Below the pieces are notes generated by a model. The model worked only from the letters and a program-made list of their open reading frames with translations. It ran no database searches and had not been told where the DNA came from. A stretch of 64,000 nt of DNA, from positions 558,001 through 622,000 of the forward strand of contig NZ_CP142884.1 of NCBI RefSeq assembly GCF_040760075.1. Direction: 5' to 3'. The position numbers and the translations under genes were made by a program. Source of the DNA: Sphingobacterium sp. R2. GTDB lineage: Bacteria; Bacteroidota; Bacteroidia; Sphingobacteriales; Sphingobacteriaceae. This document shows, piece after piece, positions 18,282 through 27,369 of this stretch (position 1 is the first letter of the stretch; every line of letters begins with the position of its first letter).

Positions 18282-18565
18282 GAAATTTAACAGCATTTAA
18301 CGTTGTTAAAATTATGTTAAAACAATTTAGCATATCTCATACTGTTAAAACTATTCATTCGCGCCCCCCCGATTTGCATACAGGCTGTTGCTGCCTTAAA
18401 GAAGCGGCCCCATTCGATTCAATTGCCCTAGCTTATTTCTATGTATACCTTACAAATACCCCTATATATTGCCACATCGGTAACATACAGGTTGCAAACA
18501 TCGATTTCTCTTGGTTAACTTTTCTTTATTCGAATAAGAGGAAGCTTAGTATCAAAAAAAAGAAA

Positions 18566-18573
18566 TAAATTTG
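18566..18573 (+). promoter_or_regulatory. Probable nadE -7 box
   Basis: TAAATTTG, an exact TAnnTTTG match, 51 nt before the nadE ATG; the -33 region (TTAG at 18546-18549) is weak. Confidence 0.4.
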
Positions 18574-18624
18574 TGAGAAGATCCTCCATAAGCAGGTATC
18601 TTATTTTTAGACGATCAATAGCAT

Positions 18625-20268
18625 ATGAAAATAGCTTTAGCACAGTTAAATTACCATATCGGTAATTTTGAAGCAAATACTAAAAAAATAGTTAGCGCCA
18701 TCCATCAGGCCAAAGAAGCAGCTGCCGATCTTATTATCTTCGCCGAACTCGCAATTGGCGGATATCCCGCCAAGGACCTGTTAAGAAATAAGGCATTCAA
18801 ACAGCAATGTGATGAAGCTATTCATCAAATCGCCGCACATTGCCAGGATATTGCCTGTATCATTGGAGCACCCGTCAAAAACGGTGATCCTGAGGGCAAA
18901 GAACTCTACAATTCTGCTGTATTTATCGAGCATGGAATCGTAAAGGATGTTATTAAAAAAGGTCTTTTGCCTGATTATGACGTATTTGATGAATATCGCT
19001 ATTTCGAACCTAATAGAGTTTATAACTGCATCGAACTGAGCGGCGTAAAGATTGCCCTAACAATTTGCGAAGATCTTTGGGACGATGACGAGGGTGGCAA
19101 TTCGTACGTTGGCGATCCCATGGCAGAACTGAGAAAAGAAAATCCAGACCTACTCATCAACATTGCGGCCTCTCCCTTTTCCTACACGCATTTTGAGGAA
19201 CGCGTTAACGTTCTTAGTCAGCAGGTCAAAAAGTCGGGCAGACCGCTGATTTATGTTAATCAAATTGGTGCTCATATGGATATTATCTTTGATGGACGCT
19301 CCATTGCATTGAATAATGAAGGCACAACGGTCGCTGAACTAAAAAGCTTTGAAGAGGATCTCCAATTTATAATCTATCATCAACAAAATATAATCTCCAC
19401 CACAGCCGCTCCGAAGCATCCTAAATCTAAAATGGAGCTGGTGCATGATGCATTAATCCTAGGTCTTCGTGATTATTTTCAAAAATCTGGTTTTAGAAAG
19501 GCAGTCTTAGGCCTATCGGGCGGACTGGATTCGGCTTTGGTTGCTGCCTTGGCCTGCGAGGCTCTCGGGGCCGATAATGTACTCGCCATATTGATGCCAT
19601 CGGTTTATTCTTCCGACCATTCGATAAAAGATGCCATGGATCTGGTCGACAGTACTGGCTGCAAACATCGTATCGTTCCCATCAAAGATATTGCTAATGC
19701 CTACGAGCATAGCCTGGCCCCTCTTTTTGAGAATTTACAACCCGATACGACTGAGGAAAATATACAGGCACGCGCCCGCGCAGTAATTTTGATGGCCGTT
19801 TCTAATAAGTTTGGTCACATCCTGCTCAATACGTCCAACAAAAGTGAAGCTGCTGTGGGTTATGGCACACTCTATGGTGATATGGCAGGCTCTATATCTG
19901 TAATAGGTGACGTCTACAAGTCCAAAGCCTATGATTTAGCGCGCTACATCAATCGAGAACGGGAAATCATTCCAATCAATACCATTGAAAAAGCGCCTTC
20001 CGCAGAACTTCGACCAGACCAAAAAGATTCAGATTCATTACCGGAATATGAGTTATTGGATAAAATCCTCTTTGAACTCATCGAAAATGAGAAATCAGGA
20101 TCTGAGGTTGTAGCAATGGGCTTTGAACAATCGTTAGTAGAAAGGATATGTAAATTGGTTAATAATGCTGAATTCAAACGTTTTCAAACTCCTCCTATCC
20201 TGCGGATCAGTCCAAAAGCATTTGGCCCAGGAAGGCAGATTCCACTAGTGGCAAAATATCCTTATTAA
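18625..20268 (+). CDS. nadE: Glutamine-dependent NAD+ synthetase
   Basis: Last step of NAD biosynthesis: ATP-dependent amidation of deamido-NAD using glutamine. 547 residues with two domains. The N-terminal nitrilase-type glutaminase has the catalytic triad Glu41 (FAEL), Lys111/112 (DVIKKGLLP) and Cys148 (LTICEDLW). The C-terminal synthetase domain starts with the ATP pyrophosphatase loop SGGLDS (from about 298) and has LLNTSNKSEAAVGYGTLYGDMAG. Monocistronic by context. Confidence 0.97.
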   Translation: MKIALAQLNYHIGNFEANTKKIVSAIHQAKEAAADLIIFAELAIGGYPAKDLLRNKAFKQQCDEAIHQIAAHCQDIACIIGAPVKNGDPEGKELYNSAVFIEHGIVKDVIKKGLLPDYDVFDEYRYFEPNRVYNCIELSGVKIALTICEDLWDDDEGGNSYVGDPMAELRKENPDLLINIAASPFSYTHFEERVNVLSQQVKKSGRPLIYVNQIGAHMDIIFDGRSIALNNEGTTVAELKSFEEDLQFIIYHQQNIISTTAAPKHPKSKMELVHDALILGLRDYFQKSGFRKAVLGLSGGLDSALVAALACEALGADNVLAILMPSVYSSDHSIKDAMDLVDSTGCKHRIVPIKDIANAYEHSLAPLFENLQPDTTEENIQARARAVILMAVSNKFGHILLNTSNKSEAAVGYGTLYGDMAGSISVIGDVYKSKAYDLARYINREREIIPINTIEKAPSAELRPDQKDSDSLPEYELLDKILFELIENEKSGSEVVAMGFEQSLVERICKLVNNAEFKRFQTPPILRISPKAFGPGRQIPLVAKYPY

Positions 20269-20475
20269 TTTTACAATTACGATTAAACCATATTTATAGT
20301 TTTTTGTCTAAAGTAATAGGTTGTAAAATCAAAAAGGATAATAGCATACCGGAGGATAAAGAAACAATCGCCATAAAGACCGCCAACTGTAATATTTTTA
20401 CACTTGAAAGGTATACGGATAAGGAATAAAAGCAAATTAGTTAAATAAATATAAGTTCAATATAGGCCATGAACC

Positions 20476-20522
20476 ATCATGAGTTGGTCGCTAAATACGG
20501 TGATAAAATACTCACTCATGAT
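20476..20522. repeat. Inverted repeat upstream of the DUF4136-type lipoprotein
   Basis: ATCATGAGT (20476-20484) and ACTCATGAT (20514-20522) form a perfect 9-bp inverted repeat with a 29-nt gap, about 80-130 nt before the ATG at 20604. Could be an operator or an mRNA structure. Nothing else was seen in 20269-20603. Confidence 0.35.
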
Positions 20523-20603
20523 AGATTCATCACAGTTAATAACAAACCGAGTGAAACGAGCTCATTTACACCGATGAGATCAACACTTATAATAATTACT
20601 ACG

Positions 20604-21176
20604 ATGAAAAAGATTCTATTATTTTTGGTGCTTTGCGTTGCACTCGCATCATGTTCGTCTTATCAATACAATACCACACGGGTAGAAAAGATGGATTTTA
20701 CGCCATTTAAGACGTATGCTTGGTTGCCTCCGGTCGACTCGTTATCAAAGTCTTATTTTGACAATGATATCGCTAAAACCAATATTCTGGACGCAGCTAA
20801 TACTGCTTTGGAAGCAAAAGGCCTTCAATATTCCAAAGATAACCCTGATTTACTATTTCGATACATCACGATTGTCAATAATAAGAGTCGCTTGGTCTAT
20901 GGTGGCGGCGGTTACTACGGCTGGGGGGGACCCTGGGGATGGTATCGTCCGTGGTTTTCACCCTATTACTACGGTGGCGCCTATTACCCAGTTGCAAAAG
21001 AACGCTATCGTTACGGTCATTTGATTATTGAAGCTATTGACCGCAAAACAAATGCTGTGATTTGGCAGGCACGCGGCTCTGGAGATGTCGATAACCCAGA
21101 AAAAGCAATTAATAACATCAGCAAGGTTGCAAAAGGTGTTATTGATCTGTTTCCCGTAAAGACCTTAAAAAAATAA
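20604..21176 (+). CDS. DUF4136-type lipoprotein
   Basis: 190 residues from the ATG at 20604, which begins a lipoprotein signal (MKKILLFLVL, lipobox LASC, Cys17). An in-frame ATG at 20469 would add 45 residues ahead of the signal and is rejected. The mature part has the pattern FTPFKTYAWLPP, a Gly/Tyr/Trp-rich stretch (YGGGGYYGWGGPWGWYRP, about 98-115), then YRYGHLIIEAIDRKTNAVIWQARGSGDV, all typical of the DUF4136 envelope lipoproteins. Function unknown. Confidence 0.85.
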   Translation: MKKILLFLVLCVALASCSSYQYNTTRVEKMDFTPFKTYAWLPPVDSLSKSYFDNDIAKTNILDAANTALEAKGLQYSKDNPDLLFRYITIVNNKSRLVYGGGGYYGWGGPWGWYRPWFSPYYYGGAYYPVAKERYRYGHLIIEAIDRKTNAVIWQARGSGDVDNPEKAINNISKVAKGVIDLFPVKTLKK

Positions 21177-21197
21177 ACAAAGTTTATAAACAAAAGA

Positions 21198-21232
21198 AAG
21201 ACTGGTTGACACTAATTAACCGGTCTTTTTCT
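21198..21232 (+). terminator. Rho-independent terminator
   Basis: Stem AAAGACTGGTT / AACCGGTCTTT (one wobble, 9-nt loop) followed by a T-rich tail, 21 nt after the lipoprotein stop. Confidence 0.85.
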
Positions 21233-21282
21233 TTTATATACAACGCCCTCTATTACAAAAAGACAGTTACTATCGGCATATA

Positions 21283-21318
21283 TTTTGGACTGTGCATTCC
21301 TTTTGGACTGTGCATTCC
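21283..21318. repeat. Perfect 18-bp tandem duplication
   Basis: The 18 bp at 21283-21300 are repeated exactly at 21301-21318 (unit begins TTTTGGACTG). Looks like a recent slippage or duplication event in the gap between two convergent genes. Confidence 0.9.
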
Positions 21319-21367
21319 TTAAGTATATTCCCCCGCTATGCGAAGAACTTATTATTATATCTTAGTC

Positions 21368-22405
21368 CTAAATCGATGATCTAACTTTCAAATAAAATGG
21401 AACCTCAACACGGTCTTTGGATTTTTTTATGATCAATTCGGCTGCTAAACGCCCCATCATTTCAAAATCAGTTGATATGGTTGTAATACCATTGAGGATA
21501 AATTTTTTCAATGGTGTTTCATTGTAGGATATCACGCCAACGTCTTTCCCGATGACCAATTTCTTTTGTATTACTTTGTTCAATAATTTCACCAGATCAT
21601 CTTCGATAATATTAATATAGCACGTTCCCTTCTCTACCTTCTCTTCATCGATATCAGAGACTAATTCATGTTCAAAAGCATATTGCTGGCAAAATTTATA
21701 AAACCCTTTGATAATAGCCTTTGGAAAATCACTGTAGTCCGGAAAGACCAGTTTTATGCTTTTGTATTTACTCAATACTTCATTAGCTTCCTCTAAGGCG
21801 GAGTAAATATCCTGTTCATAGTTCTCATAAACAGCCGGAAAATCGCCAGGTACATCTTCGATAAATTTGCCCAATAGCATTAGCTTTTCTGAAGGGATTT
21901 TCCGGATAATATCAGGGGCCTTATCTCGGCCTTCTTTAAAATGTGGAAATAGGACATAATGGTCATAAGTTTTCGTTAGACTCCCTAAAAGTGTATTTAA
22001 ATACGATAGATCTGAATTATAAACAAACAAATCCAAATTCGCATAGTCACTTAATTCCTTTGCAAAGGAATCATACACAATTTTTTTATGCGCACTGAGT
22101 TTATTCAGAAAGATTGCAATCTTAAGTTTCGATTGTACATCTGTTTTATGCACATAATAGCCCTTACCGGGGTTCGAAGCAATAATCTCATTTTTCTTCA
22201 GGTATCGGTAAGCCTTTTCAACGGTATCACGTGATATTTCTAAATAGGCACTTAACTCATTAATGGAAGGCAACATATCATCTCGGACCAATATTTCGTT
22301 TCTTACGGCATCGGTGATGGTATTTGCCAATTGCAAATACTTTGGAGTAGCAGAGAAATCACTAATTTCTAAAGTTTTTAAAAATTGATTTACAGAATTG
22401 GTCAT
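21368..22405 (-). CDS. GntR-family transcriptional regulator with periplasmic-binding-like sensor domain
   Basis: 345 residues. N-terminal GntR winged helix-turn-helix (about 20-87: LPSINELSAYLEISRDTVEKAYRYLKKNEII, then GKGYYV). The C-terminal part (about 95-345) resembles a LacI/periplasmic-binding sugar sensor: KIAIFLNKLS at its start, then DVGVISYNETPLKKFILNGITTIS and MGRLAAELIIKK. This GntR plus LacI-sensor layout is the one seen in sugar regulators such as AraR. It lies just downstream of and in the same direction as the pectin locus, so a pectin-derived sugar, such as rhamnose or arabinose, is a plausible effector. It is the only regulator in the window. Confidence 0.88.
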   Translation of the reverse strand: MTNSVNQFLKTLEISDFSATPKYLQLANTITDAVRNEILVRDDMLPSINELSAYLEISRDTVEKAYRYLKKNEIIASNPGKGYYVHKTDVQSKLKIAIFLNKLSAHKKIVYDSFAKELSDYANLDLFVYNSDLSYLNTLLGSLTKTYDHYVLFPHFKEGRDKAPDIIRKIPSEKLMLLGKFIEDVPGDFPAVYENYEQDIYSALEEANEVLSKYKSIKLVFPDYSDFPKAIIKGFYKFCQQYAFEHELVSDIDEEKVEKGTCYINIIEDDLVKLLNKVIQKKLVIGKDVGVISYNETPLKKFILNGITTISTDFEMMGRLAAELIIKKSKDRVEVPFYLKVRSSI

Positions 22406-22614
22406 TGTTAGATTTTAAGAATTATAAAATTAACGATTTGTTCATAACTTTTTAAAAAAAACTTAAAAACCACCGTTTTCAAAGATCTTTTACGATGCAG
22501 CTCATGACAAAAATCTACTGCCTTCGAATCATATAAACATCCCCTTATTTTAACAGTGAATTTTTTAACAATTGAAATCGTTATATATTGAGCCGCTTAA
22601 AATGTAACTGAAGT

Positions 22615-24243
22615 TTAATTTAAAGGATATTGAACGAACCAATGATTTCTATCCAGCAAATATTGGCGAATTTGGTTCGTTTGGCCTTCGGAGTACTTCT
22701 TCGCGACGATATCGGCTAAAATTGTAGGATCGTTCCAACGATCGGCAATGCGCATCATCGCAAAATAAGCCTTTGCTTCGCCCGCACTTTCCATCAGGGT
22801 CTCTTCAACAACTAATTTATCTATTGCTTTCTTATAAGCATCAACTTTTTCTGTTGTTGATAAATCATCTCTGCTGACACCTTCAGGGTGCACGGGTGCG
22901 AGATTGACCCGACGTCTAATTCCCCAATTTCTGGCAAGGCTAACATTCATCGCCGCATTGTCAAAAGGATATTTTAAATTGCCTGCGTTTCGCGAAAGAT
23001 ACAACTCTACACCATCATTCAACAATGCCTCCGCCTGATCAAACATGCCCAAGTTATTGAGTGCTTCTATCATAAAAAAGTGTACATCAGCATCTCGGTA
23101 TATGACAATATGGACATTATTTTTATAGATTTCTGAAGCACTCTCCCGATCTCTCGAAAATTTGCGGATCACCCAAGCTCCGTTCTGTAAAAAGTAGGTG
23201 TAATTCTCTCCCCGATATTGATCACCCAAGGTATGCCCATCATATCGAATTTGTTCTTGGTACCTACGCATAGCGGCAGCCGTCGGCTTTAAATAATATA
23301 AGGAAGGACTTTGATTCGAGAAATAATGCATCAAGCGATTTGTCTGGTTTCGTTCAAAATCATAGGGTACAATATTCATCAATACTCTTGTCCGTGTTAT
23401 TGGATCCCTCGTAAATACCTGAACCCACTCCCCATTATAATCGTCATTACTGACTTTAAACTTATTACTACCATTGTCGTAGATAAAGCGAATACCTATA
23501 TCGACCACTTTTGTATATTGCTTCGTCCACAGATACAGCTCCATTAATAATGGTTCAGGCGATGGACAAATCATATTCCAAGTGAGATCTTGCTGATTAG
23601 TAGCCACCCCTGGAAATAAAATATTGCCCCAGTTCGCGACATACTTTCCATCAACACCGTCCACACCTATTTCCATCAATGAGACCAGTTTAGGCAACAG
23701 TTCATTTAAAGAAATTACGGGAATGGAAGACAGATTGTCTAAATCGATCTTAGAATCATCGAAATAAGCTACCTTACCGTATAATTTCCCTAGCGTCAGA
23801 TACGTCCATACTTTAAAACGAATTGTTCCAGATATTAATGCATTATAGTGCTCGTCCTCCAATGCTTTTGGGTTTGCTTTTCGATAAGACCTAATTTTTT
23901 CCAAATAAGCATTGGCATTTACAATAAGATCATAATAGGTGCGTGGGTTGGCAAAGGTATTGCCCTTTTGTTCCTTGTAGTTGTACAAATCCCACAAATC
24001 TTGGGGTGCATTAGCCGTAGGTTCAAGTAGATCGGTTCGTAAGTCACTTAAAAATACAGTTTGATCGGCCAGAGCCTGCATTTTTGCAGCAACTCCCATA
24101 TAACCTGAATACAGTTCATTGGTTTCTTGACCATAATCTTTTTCCGTCAAAACATCGTTGGTATTCACTTCAAAATATTTGGAACAACTGGTAAGAACCA
24201 AGCACACGACGACTATGCTATAGTGTATATAATAACTTTTCAT
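22615..24243 (-). CDS. SusD-family outer-membrane lipoprotein (pair 3)
   Basis: 542 residues. Lipoprotein signal with lipobox VLTSC (Cys20) followed by SKYFEVNTNDVLTEKDY, a typical SusD N-terminus, then the helical SusD fold ending with ANRWNDPTILADIV-like material (MMRIADRWNDPTILAD). Binds glycan at the cell surface and caps its SusC partner, whose stop lies 5 nt upstream. Last gene of the long PUL unit; no terminator was evident in the 209-nt gap before the GntR gene. Confidence 0.9.
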   Translation of the reverse strand: MKSYYIHYSIVVVCLVLTSCSKYFEVNTNDVLTEKDYGQETNELYSGYMGVAAKMQALADQTVFLSDLRTDLLEPTANAPQDLWDLYNYKEQKGNTFANPRTYYDLIVNANAYLEKIRSYRKANPKALEDEHYNALISGTIRFKVWTYLTLGKLYGKVAYFDDSKIDLDNLSSIPVISLNELLPKLVSLMEIGVDGVDGKYVANWGNILFPGVATNQQDLTWNMICPSPEPLLMELYLWTKQYTKVVDIGIRFIYDNGSNKFKVSNDDYNGEWVQVFTRDPITRTRVLMNIVPYDFERNQTNRLMHYFSNQSPSLYYLKPTAAAMRRYQEQIRYDGHTLGDQYRGENYTYFLQNGAWVIRKFSRDRESASEIYKNNVHIVIYRDADVHFFMIEALNNLGMFDQAEALLNDGVELYLSRNAGNLKYPFDNAAMNVSLARNWGIRRRVNLAPVHPEGVSRDDLSTTEKVDAYKKAIDKLVVEETLMESAGEAKAYFAMMRIADRWNDPTILADIVAKKYSEGQTNQIRQYLLDRNHWFVQYPLN

Positions 24244-24248
24244 ACTTT

Positions 24249-27200
24249 CTAGAGTTTAAAATTGACGCCTAATTTAAAGGTCCGTGGTAAAGGGATTTTG
24301 CCATAGTCTGCACCGGTATAAGCCATGCTATTGCTGTATGCCGTTACAGGATCCAGTCCCAAATATTTGCTCCATGTAAATAAATTTTCAGCAACGATAT
24401 ACCATTCCGAATGCGCAAGAATTTTAAGTCGATGATTCCCAAAACGATAAGACAAAGACAAGTTCTCTAAACGCATATAAGAAGCATCTTCAATCCATCG
24501 GCTAGAAAAGCGTGCGTTCTCCATGGGATCACCATATTGTACCTGTGGGATATCAGTTTGTTGGCCATCGGTCTGCCAACGGCGCAGTGCCGCAATGGAT
24601 TGATTATTATAACCGGCGAGATCCTCGAGACTTCTACGTACAGCATTATAAGTCTTGTTGCCTTTGGTAAAACTCAAGAGACCCTGCAATTGAACCTTCT
24701 TATAACGTAAGGTGAAATATGCGCCCCCAAATAATTTCGGCAAACTACTTCCTAGATCGACCTGATCTTCGGCATCTATAATACCATCGTTATTCACGTC
24801 CTCAAAGAAAACATCGCCTGGAGCAAACATTCTATTCTTATAATCGTATAAATTCAATTGCTCGGCCTCTCTGGCGCTAGCGATAACGCCATTGGATTGA
24901 TATCCATAAAAAGAAAAGGGTGCTTTATCCACCTGATGGATGCGAATAACATCATCTTCCTGCTGTAACAATATTGGATTCACACTCAACAGCTTTTTTA
25001 CGCTACTGTTTAATGTGGATAAATTACCGCCCAGTGTGAAAGACCAGTCTGTTTTGTCAACGAAAACAAAATTAGCATCCACTTCCAAACCACGATTGTT
25101 AATTTGACCCCCATTTAAAAATATCCTGTCGATTCCCGCTATGGGCGACACAGAAAAACGATTCAAAAGATGACTGGCACGGTTGTAATAATATCCCACG
25201 TTCATATTTAAACGTTGATTTAGCCCCGAAAAGATTAAATTACCCTGCATATTTTGGTTATCTTCCCATCTAATTTCATTGCTAGGAATGTTACCCACTA
25301 CAATTCCAGCAAGTTGTCTATACAATTGGCTGCTGTAGTACGATTGTCCAATCTTTGATGAAAAACGGCTGTTACCGGTTTTTGCGTAACCAAATTTTAA
25401 CACGAGGTTGTTTATCGATTCATTCTCCTTCAGAAAAGACATATTAGAGAGGAGAATTGATAAGTCCGCCGCCGGGAACAGGCCAAACCTTTTGGCATTT
25501 TCCCCTGTAACGGAGCTACCGTCAACGCTAAGATTGGCATCTAATTTCAGTAAGCTGCGCCAGTTGTAACGGACGAAACCATACATGTTCATCCAATTCC
25601 AGTCTTCATCATATCCCCAAAATTTACGTCCTGCGTTACTGACATAATTCAGTGTACGGTAAAAATCGGAACTTGTATTCCTACCCGCACCGGCATCATA
25701 CTCCTGACTATTCAGCAGGCCCTGTATACCGATACCAGCATCCAATTGATCGCGGCCTAACTGTTTCGCATAACTCCCATAAAAATTCCAGGAAATATTA
25801 GCTGACTGCCCAGCGCCCGATCGCGCTGTATTTAAAGCAATTCCATTCTCTAAAGGGAGAATGGTGCCGCTAGACAATCCTGGTACAAAGGTTGTCTGCC
25901 GGCTATAATTTGTATAGTAACCCAGCAAAGCATTAAATTGAAGATCTTTAGTCGCTCTATAGCGCAAATTAGCTTGTGCAAAAACATCGTAGACGTCCGA
26001 CGTAAAATCGCCGGTTTGTAGAAGAGCTAAGGGATTAGAGACGCCAAATTGTCTAACACCGTCCAAATCAGTCAATAGGTTGTTGTCTTTATCTTTTGTA
26101 TAGGGGCTAAGAATCGGCGCTCTATACATTGCGGCCAACATGGGATTGGTGGCTTTTAACATGCCTTGTTCCTGGAATCTTCCGGTGTTATAGGTTAATG
26201 CCATAATTGCATTCAAGTCGAATTTCTGTCCTAAAGCAATCGTTGAATTCAGACGCGTGCTGTATCGGGTGTTGTTTGTATTGTCCAATACGCCCTGTTG
26301 GTTCAACACGCCAAGCGAGAGATCATATTTTGCAACCGCATCGCCACCTTTGATTCTTAAATGATGATCGGTTACAAAAGCATTTCGATAAATCTGATCT
26401 TGCCAATCCGTTTTATTATTGTACAGGTAGTTATAATAATAATTCGGATCATCTTTCAGGAAAGGAAATTGCGCCAGCAGCTCGCCCATATCGTTGTAAT
26501 TGGTCATCCCAACGGCACCGAGATAACTCTTGTATTGACTATCATTCAGCACAGGCAGCGTTCTATACTGATGCGCTACTGCAAAATTACCTCGATACTC
26601 AATAACCGTTTCCATATCATCGGATGCAGAGGTTTCTAATTTGAGTACTCCATTTGAGCCTAACGAACCGTAACGTGCTGTTTCGGCTCCCTTCAAGAAT
26701 TGAATACTTTTAATATCATGAAGGTTAAATGGGGCAAAGATACTTCTCGAGTATCCACCAATAATCGGAGAATTATCCATGTCTGGTAAATACGGTGCAT
26801 TATCGACGACAATCAGCGGATTGCTATTTGCTTCAAACGAGCGCACTCCCCTAAAATTAAATGCTGCACCTTCTGACGGCATCCCACCTTTGTTGGTCGT
26901 GCGTAACCCTACAATCTGGCCAGTTAGTACTTGTTCAACGGTGGCTGCGCCCTTAGGATAGTGTTCCGTGGTCAACAACGTCGCATTAGCTGCAGAAAAA
27001 GACCCCGAAACTACATTTTCATAATGTTCTCGTCCCTCCGAAATCAACTTTATTTCAATTTGGTTACGCCCCAACACTTCAATACGTGATTCAAAGAATC
27101 CGGGACTCCAAATCCGAATAACTGGCGACTCATCTCGTATATTATCGAAAACAAATGTTCCATCCGATTTCGTCTTGGTGGTATGTGTTGAGTTCAAAAT

Positions 27201-27347
27201 ACTTACAATAGCCCCCTCTATGGGAGTTTTATCGTACGATTTCACGACCTTTCCCTGAATATTTTGCTGGGCATAACTATGCATGCAGAATAATGAGAAT
27301 GACAAAGCCATTGACAACTTCCACACATGTTTATTTTTCTTATACAT
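24249..27347 (-). CDS. SusC-family TonB-dependent receptor (pair 3)
   Basis: 1032 residues from the ATG at 27347 (MYKKNKHVW, signal peptide ending SYA); the ATG at 27365 is an alternative. CarboxypepD_reg-like domain (IQGKVVKSYDKTPIEGAIVS), plug with FRGVRSFEANSNPLIVVDNAP and FLKGAETARYGSLGSNGVLKL, and a large barrel ending in GKIPLPRTFKLGVNFKL. The plug start (VVSGSFSAANATLL) is divergent from the usual VVVGYGT of SusC. Partner of the SusD at 22615-24243; follows an FAS1 lipoprotein gene. Confidence 0.92.
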   Translation of the reverse strand: MYKKNKHVWKLSMALSFSLFCMHSYAQQNIQGKVVKSYDKTPIEGAIVSILNSTHTTKTKSDGTFVFDNIRDESPVIRIWSPGFFESRIEVLGRNQIEIKLISEGREHYENVVSGSFSAANATLLTTEHYPKGAATVEQVLTGQIVGLRTTNKGGMPSEGAAFNFRGVRSFEANSNPLIVVDNAPYLPDMDNSPIIGGYSRSIFAPFNLHDIKSIQFLKGAETARYGSLGSNGVLKLETSASDDMETVIEYRGNFAVAHQYRTLPVLNDSQYKSYLGAVGMTNYNDMGELLAQFPFLKDDPNYYYNYLYNNKTDWQDQIYRNAFVTDHHLRIKGGDAVAKYDLSLGVLNQQGVLDNTNNTRYSTRLNSTIALGQKFDLNAIMALTYNTGRFQEQGMLKATNPMLAAMYRAPILSPYTKDKDNNLLTDLDGVRQFGVSNPLALLQTGDFTSDVYDVFAQANLRYRATKDLQFNALLGYYTNYSRQTTFVPGLSSGTILPLENGIALNTARSGAGQSANISWNFYGSYAKQLGRDQLDAGIGIQGLLNSQEYDAGAGRNTSSDFYRTLNYVSNAGRKFWGYDEDWNWMNMYGFVRYNWRSLLKLDANLSVDGSSVTGENAKRFGLFPAADLSILLSNMSFLKENESINNLVLKFGYAKTGNSRFSSKIGQSYYSSQLYRQLAGIVVGNIPSNEIRWEDNQNMQGNLIFSGLNQRLNMNVGYYYNRASHLLNRFSVSPIAGIDRIFLNGGQINNRGLEVDANFVFVDKTDWSFTLGGNLSTLNSSVKKLLSVNPILLQQEDDVIRIHQVDKAPFSFYGYQSNGVIASAREAEQLNLYDYKNRMFAPGDVFFEDVNNDGIIDAEDQVDLGSSLPKLFGGAYFTLRYKKVQLQGLLSFTKGNKTYNAVRRSLEDLAGYNNQSIAALRRWQTDGQQTDIPQVQYGDPMENARFSSRWIEDASYMRLENLSLSYRFGNHRLKILAHSEWYIVAENLFTWSKYLGLDPVTAYSNSMAYTGADYGKIPLPRTFKLGVNFKL

Positions 27348-27369
27348 GAGATCTGTAAAATTCATTTGG

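Noticed and set aside
18242..18568. 108-codon plus-strand open frame
   Set aside because: Composition is unlike a protein (ends in a Lys run, no motif, overlaps the small RNA promoter); it lies in AT-rich non-coding sequence.
20469..20603. Extended N-terminus of the DUF4136-type lipoprotein
   Set aside because: It would place 45 residues before a perfect lipoprotein signal; the start at 20604 is the functional one.
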